A DNA stretch of 64,000 nt from Streptomyces sp. NBC_00820 (GTDB lineage: Bacteria > Actinomycetota > Actinomycetes > Streptomycetales > Streptomycetaceae), in assembly GCF_036347055.1 (NCBI RefSeq), contig NZ_CP108882.1, positions 2,555,001 through 2,619,000 on the forward strand. The letters are read 5' to 3'. A program made the position numbers and the translations under genes. The notes under the pieces were generated by a model. The model was given only the letters and a program-made list of their open reading frames with translations. It was not told where the DNA came from and searched no databases. Positions 61,281-64,000 of the stretch are shown here, one piece after another; positions within the stretch are counted from its first letter, which is position 1; each line of letters opens with the position of its first letter.

Positions 61281-61480
61281 AGCACGGGCCTCGCTGCAGC
61301 TTTCACACCTGGATGCGGTCGCGGGGATCGAGGTTCCCGAGGGCGCAACCCGTATCGCCGCGGTCCTGCGCGAACTCGAAACCCGCGGCTACCTGCGCCG
61401 TACCCGCGAACGCACCCCAAACGGCCGGGTCGTCACCCGCACGGTCTCCTGCAACCAGACGGGACACCACGAAAAGGCAT
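61281..61480 (+). pseudogene. Remnant of a helix-turn-helix protein
   Basis: The plus strand reads VPEGATRIAAVLRELETRGYL followed by RTRERTPNGRVVTRT, the winged-helix half of the common Streptomyces HTH proteins found near plasmid/ICE-type genes. No proper start and the C-terminal part is missing; it is fused to unrelated DNA after about 61480. Confidence 0.7.
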
Positions 61481-61499
61481 CAGTCGGACCTCTGATGCT

Positions 61500-61790
61500 G
61501 AAAGTTGCGGGGCGTCGTACCCCCCTTGTGTCGGGCGATCTCCCGGAGCCCCAGTCCCTGGGCGAGCAGGTCATGGACGAGCGCGTGATGCACTCTGGCG
61601 CGTTCGGCGAACTTCCCGGACGGCTCGTCGTCCTCGTGGGTCGGCGCGTCTGCGGTCTCCCACTCGGGTTCGTACTCAGGCACCGGGGTGGGAAGGCCGC
61701 GCAGACAGAGGGGTCGCAGGTGGGTCGGGCAGGTCCATCACCCGCCGCAGCAGCGTATTGCGGCTGGTCACGATGCCCGGGTGCGCGGCG
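61500..61790 (-). pseudogene. ISL3-family transposase fragments with an internal deletion
   Basis: On the minus strand two pieces of an ISL3 transposase lie in order: HPGIVTSRNTLLRRVMDLPDPP (about 61790-61700, N-terminal region) and then GKFAERARVHHALVHDLLAQGLGLREIAR (about 61540-61640, later HTH region). In a full copy hundreds of bases separate them. A stop follows in the first piece. Degenerate and non-functional. Confidence 0.72.
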
Positions 61791-61825
61791 AGGCCGACGC
61801 CGGCCCGCCGGCGTCGCGGCCATCA

Positions 61826-62184
61826 CCCACGCCCGCCAGTCGGGTCTGGTCAAACTGCCGGCCAACGGCCCTGCGGTGGAGATCCTCGCCGATGCCGGGT
61901 ACCAGGGACTGGGCGCACAGACCGGCGGCCGTGTGGTGACGCCGCCGCACCGCAAGTTCAAGAAGAACCCGCCCGATTGGTACGAGGAGATGCACGAACG
62001 CCAGCGCAAGGCCCACTCCTCGCGCCGCATCCGAGTCGAGCACGGCATCACGCATCTGAAGAACTGGCGAGCCCTCGCCCGCCATCACGGCCGCCGCGAG
62101 TACATGAGCGACACCATCCAAGCCGTGGCCGGCCTGCTCTCTCACCAGCAGACCGTCAGCCTGCCCGCCGGTCCGCGAATGTGA
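61826..62184 (+). pseudogene. C-terminal part of an IS5-type (DDE_Tnp_4) transposase
   Basis: Clear homology from ITHARQSGLVKLPANGPAVEI and LADAGYQGLG (catalytic Asp) through HRKFKKNPPDWYEEMHERQRKAHSSRR to EHGITHLKNWRALARHHGRRE (Glu) and stop at 62184. The N-terminal HTH and the first catalytic Asp are missing. It lies directly before the ISAzo13-type gene. Confidence 0.85.
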
Positions 62185-62297
62185 ACCCATCATCGAAGCC
62201 GCGGTTTCCGACGCGCCACCGCCAACCATGCACGAGCTCGTTAGGGCTCGCAGAGAATCAACGTGTTGCTTCCCACGGGCGAGCTCGTTCACGTGGT

Positions 62298-64000
62298 ATG
62301 CGCATACCTGACGAGACTCGAGATCAACTCGCCATCAAGTTCGGGGGGTTGTTCCCGCATCTGGACGAGCGGCAGCGGCGGCTGATGCTGGGGGCTGAGG
62401 CCCGAATCCTGGGCCACGGCGGTATCCGGGCGGTCGCGCGGGCGGCCCAGGTCAGCGAGACGACGGTTCGCAAGGGGGTGGACGAGTTGGAGGCCGGCGA
62501 GGAGTCTTTGGGACGGGTCCGCAGGGCCGGTGGTGGCCGGAAGAAGGCTGTGGACCTTGATCCGGGTCTCCGGCCCGCGCTGCTGGCACTGGTGGAACCT
62601 GACGAGCGGGGCGATCCGATGTCGCCATTGCGCTGGACGGTGAAGTCGACCAGGACCCTCGCGGCCACGCTCACCCGCCAGGGGCACAGGGTGTGCGCGG
62701 ACACGGTCGGAGACCTGCTGCGTGAGGAGGGCTTCAGCCTGCAGGCCGGCGCCAAGACGCTCGAGGGCAAGCAGCATCCGGACCGTGACGCCCAGTTCCG
62801 CTACATCAACGAGCGGGCGACAGAGCACATGGTCGGCGGGCAGCCGGTGATCAGCGTGGACGCGAAGAAGAAGGAACTCGTCGGCGACTACAAGAACGCC
62901 GGGCGTCAGTGGCGGCCCGAGGGTGAGCCGGTACAGGTCAAGACGCACCACTTCCCGGACCGGCAGGGACCGGGCAAGGCGATCCCATACGGGATCTACG
63001 ACGTCGCCGCGAACACCGGATGGGTCAGCGTCGGCACTGACCACGACACCGCCGCGTTCGCCGTCGCCTCCATCCAACGCTGGTGGCAGGCCCGTGGCAG
63101 ACACGACTACCCGCAGGCCACCCGTCTGCTGATCACCGCAGACGCAGGTGGCTCCAACGGCTACCGCACCCGCGCCTGGAAGACTGAACTCGCAGCCCTG
63201 GCCGCCGAGACGGGCTTGGACATCACGGTCTGCCACATGCCGCCGGGCACCTCGAAGTGGAACAAGATCGAACACCGGCTGTTCTCCCACATCTCCATGA
63301 ACTGGCGAGGCCGCCCGCTGACCAGCCATGACGTCATCGTGAACAGCATCGCAGCGACCACCACCCACACTGGGCTGAAAGTCCACGCCGAACTCGACCC
63401 GGGCACCTACGACACCGGCATCAAGGTCACCGACAGCGACAGCGACAGCGACAGCGACATCGACGCCCTGCCCATGCACCGGCACCGCTTCCACGGCGAC
63501 TGGAACTACACCCTCCATCCACGACCTCGCGACACCACCAGCGCAGCCAAGAAGCCGCGGCCGGCCGGCGGCCCGTCCCCGCAGCCCTGCGCCTGGCGTC
63601 TGCGCAACCCGGAGCTGACCGGCATGCCCGAACCGATGCTGGACGAACTCATCTGCCAACTGGACGGAAAGCTGGATGAGTTACGTGAGCGAGGACGGCT
63701 TCAGCAGCGAGGAGGTGAACGCATCCGTGCTCGCGGCGCAGGGGCCAAGGACAAGCTGACCACCGCCGACAGAGTCCTGGCCACTTTGCTCTACCTGCGC
63801 AAAATCGGCACCCGAGACCTGCTCGCCCAGCTCTTCGGAGTCAACGGCAGCACACTCACCAGAGCCGTTCACCAAGTCCAGCCCCTCCTGGCCGTGCACG
63901 GCTGCACCATCCCACCCTCGACAGCCCGGTTCCGCACACCCGCCGACATCGCCGCGTTCCTCGCGAACAGCAGCCCCACAGAGATCAAACCCGCATGTTG
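62298..64000 (+). CDS. ISAzo13-family transposase, 3' end beyond the window
   Basis: ATG 62298 opens a frame of at least 567 codons that is still open at base 64000. The first part is ISAzo13-type: GGIRAVARAAQVSETTVRKG (HTH near 48-65), then the DDE core with Asp about 188 in ISVDAKKKELV, Asp about 282 in LLITADAGGSNGY and Glu about 325 in KWNKIEHRLFS, ending in HRHRFHGDWNYTLHP near 395-410. A run (DS)4 lies near residue 380. After residue about 440 comes a second HTH (KLTTADRVLATLLYLRKIGTRDLLAQLFGV) normally seen at the N-terminus of DDE_Tnp_4 transposases. Ribosome site is not clear. Confidence 0.9.
   Translation, partial: MRIPDETRDQLAIKFGGLFPHLDERQRRLMLGAEARILGHGGIRAVARAAQVSETTVRKGVDELEAGEESLGRVRRAGGGRKKAVDLDPGLRPALLALVEPDERGDPMSPLRWTVKSTRTLAATLTRQGHRVCADTVGDLLREEGFSLQAGAKTLEGKQHPDRDAQFRYINERATEHMVGGQPVISVDAKKKELVGDYKNAGRQWRPEGEPVQVKTHHFPDRQGPGKAIPYGIYDVAANTGWVSVGTDHDTAAFAVASIQRWWQARGRHDYPQATRLLITADAGGSNGYRTRAWKTELAALAAETGLDITVCHMPPGTSKWNKIEHRLFSHISMNWRGRPLTSHDVIVNSIAATTTHTGLKVHAELDPGTYDTGIKVTDSDSDSDSDIDALPMHRHRFHGDWNYTLHPRPRDTTSAAKKPRPAGGPSPQPCAWRLRNPELTGMPEPMLDELICQLDGKLDELRERGRLQQRGGERIRARGAGAKDKLTTADRVLATLLYLRKIGTRDLLAQLFGVNGSTLTRAVHQVQPLLAVHGCTIPPSTARFRTPADIAAFLANSSPTEIKPAC

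Noticed and set aside
62289..63659. A long open frame (456 codons) on the minus strand
   Set aside because: It is antisense to the clear ISAzo13-type transposase, which has proper domain motifs; the minus frame has no recognisable content.
1..64000. tRNA or rRNA genes
   Set aside because: I scanned for cloverleaf-like cores and rRNA-like blocks by eye and saw none; a tRNA search program could still find one I missed.

Overview
The window is chromosomal DNA of a Streptomyces or very close relative. It has very high GC with third-position GC bias, frequent GTG starts, Scr1-type regulators paired with DUF397 proteins, an AfsR/SARP-like regulator, an F420-dependent reductase gene and the glnE/GlnA2/nadE/panB/map set of a Streptomyces core chromosome. 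I see no rRNA, tRNA or CRISPR array.

Region 1 (1-12 kb) is core metabolism with local decay. It holds the 3' end of a LacI-type regulator, a PAP2 membrane phosphatase and glnE. Next come small accessory genes: NTF2-like, PPOX, VOC, two DUF397 genes and broken remnants of their DUF5753 partners. GlnA2-type glutamine synthetase follows, then a nitric-oxide module in which flavohaemoglobin hmp faces its NsrR repressor, with a near-perfect NsrR-type palindrome in the hmp promoter. Region 2 (12-18.5 kb) has secreted or membrane proteins (DUF3105, DUF305, sedolisin). An IS200/IS605 element with intact-looking TnpA and TnpB follows, and it splits another gene.

Region 3 (18.7-37 kb) is mostly core: nadE, an FAD oxidase, MFS and EEP genes, and a TetR repressor with its EmrB-type exporter and a palindromic operator. 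It continues with panB, a DrrAB-type ABC exporter, a large BTAD/NB-ARC regulator, a site-2-protease-like membrane protein and an F420:NADP oxidoreductase. Region 4 (37-46 kb) has map and an iron theme: a haem oxygenase behind an 18-bp-arm perfect palindrome, and an EfeO-EfeB-EfeU iron uptake operon behind DtxR-like boxes. Between them a 162-bp MITE and a complete IS481 element with 6-bp target duplication sit next to a phzF-like gene. Region 5 (46-56.8 kb) holds prim-pol-like, Rsm22-like, serine hydrolase, Bcr/CflA, D-Ala-D-Ala carboxypeptidase, NTF2-like, DoxX, SDR and MFS genes.

Region 6 (57-64 kb) is a mobile or degenerate zone. IS982, ISL3 and IS5-type remnants and a window-truncated ISAzo13-type transposase flank a three-gene cassette: a small helical protein, a 755-residue helical protein with a hydrophobic C-terminal stretch, and a lipoprotein. 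I cannot assign its function, and it is the best candidate for an undescribed system.

A striking window-wide property is short tandem repeats (8-32 bp units) in many intergenic gaps, several running into the 3' ends of neighbouring genes.
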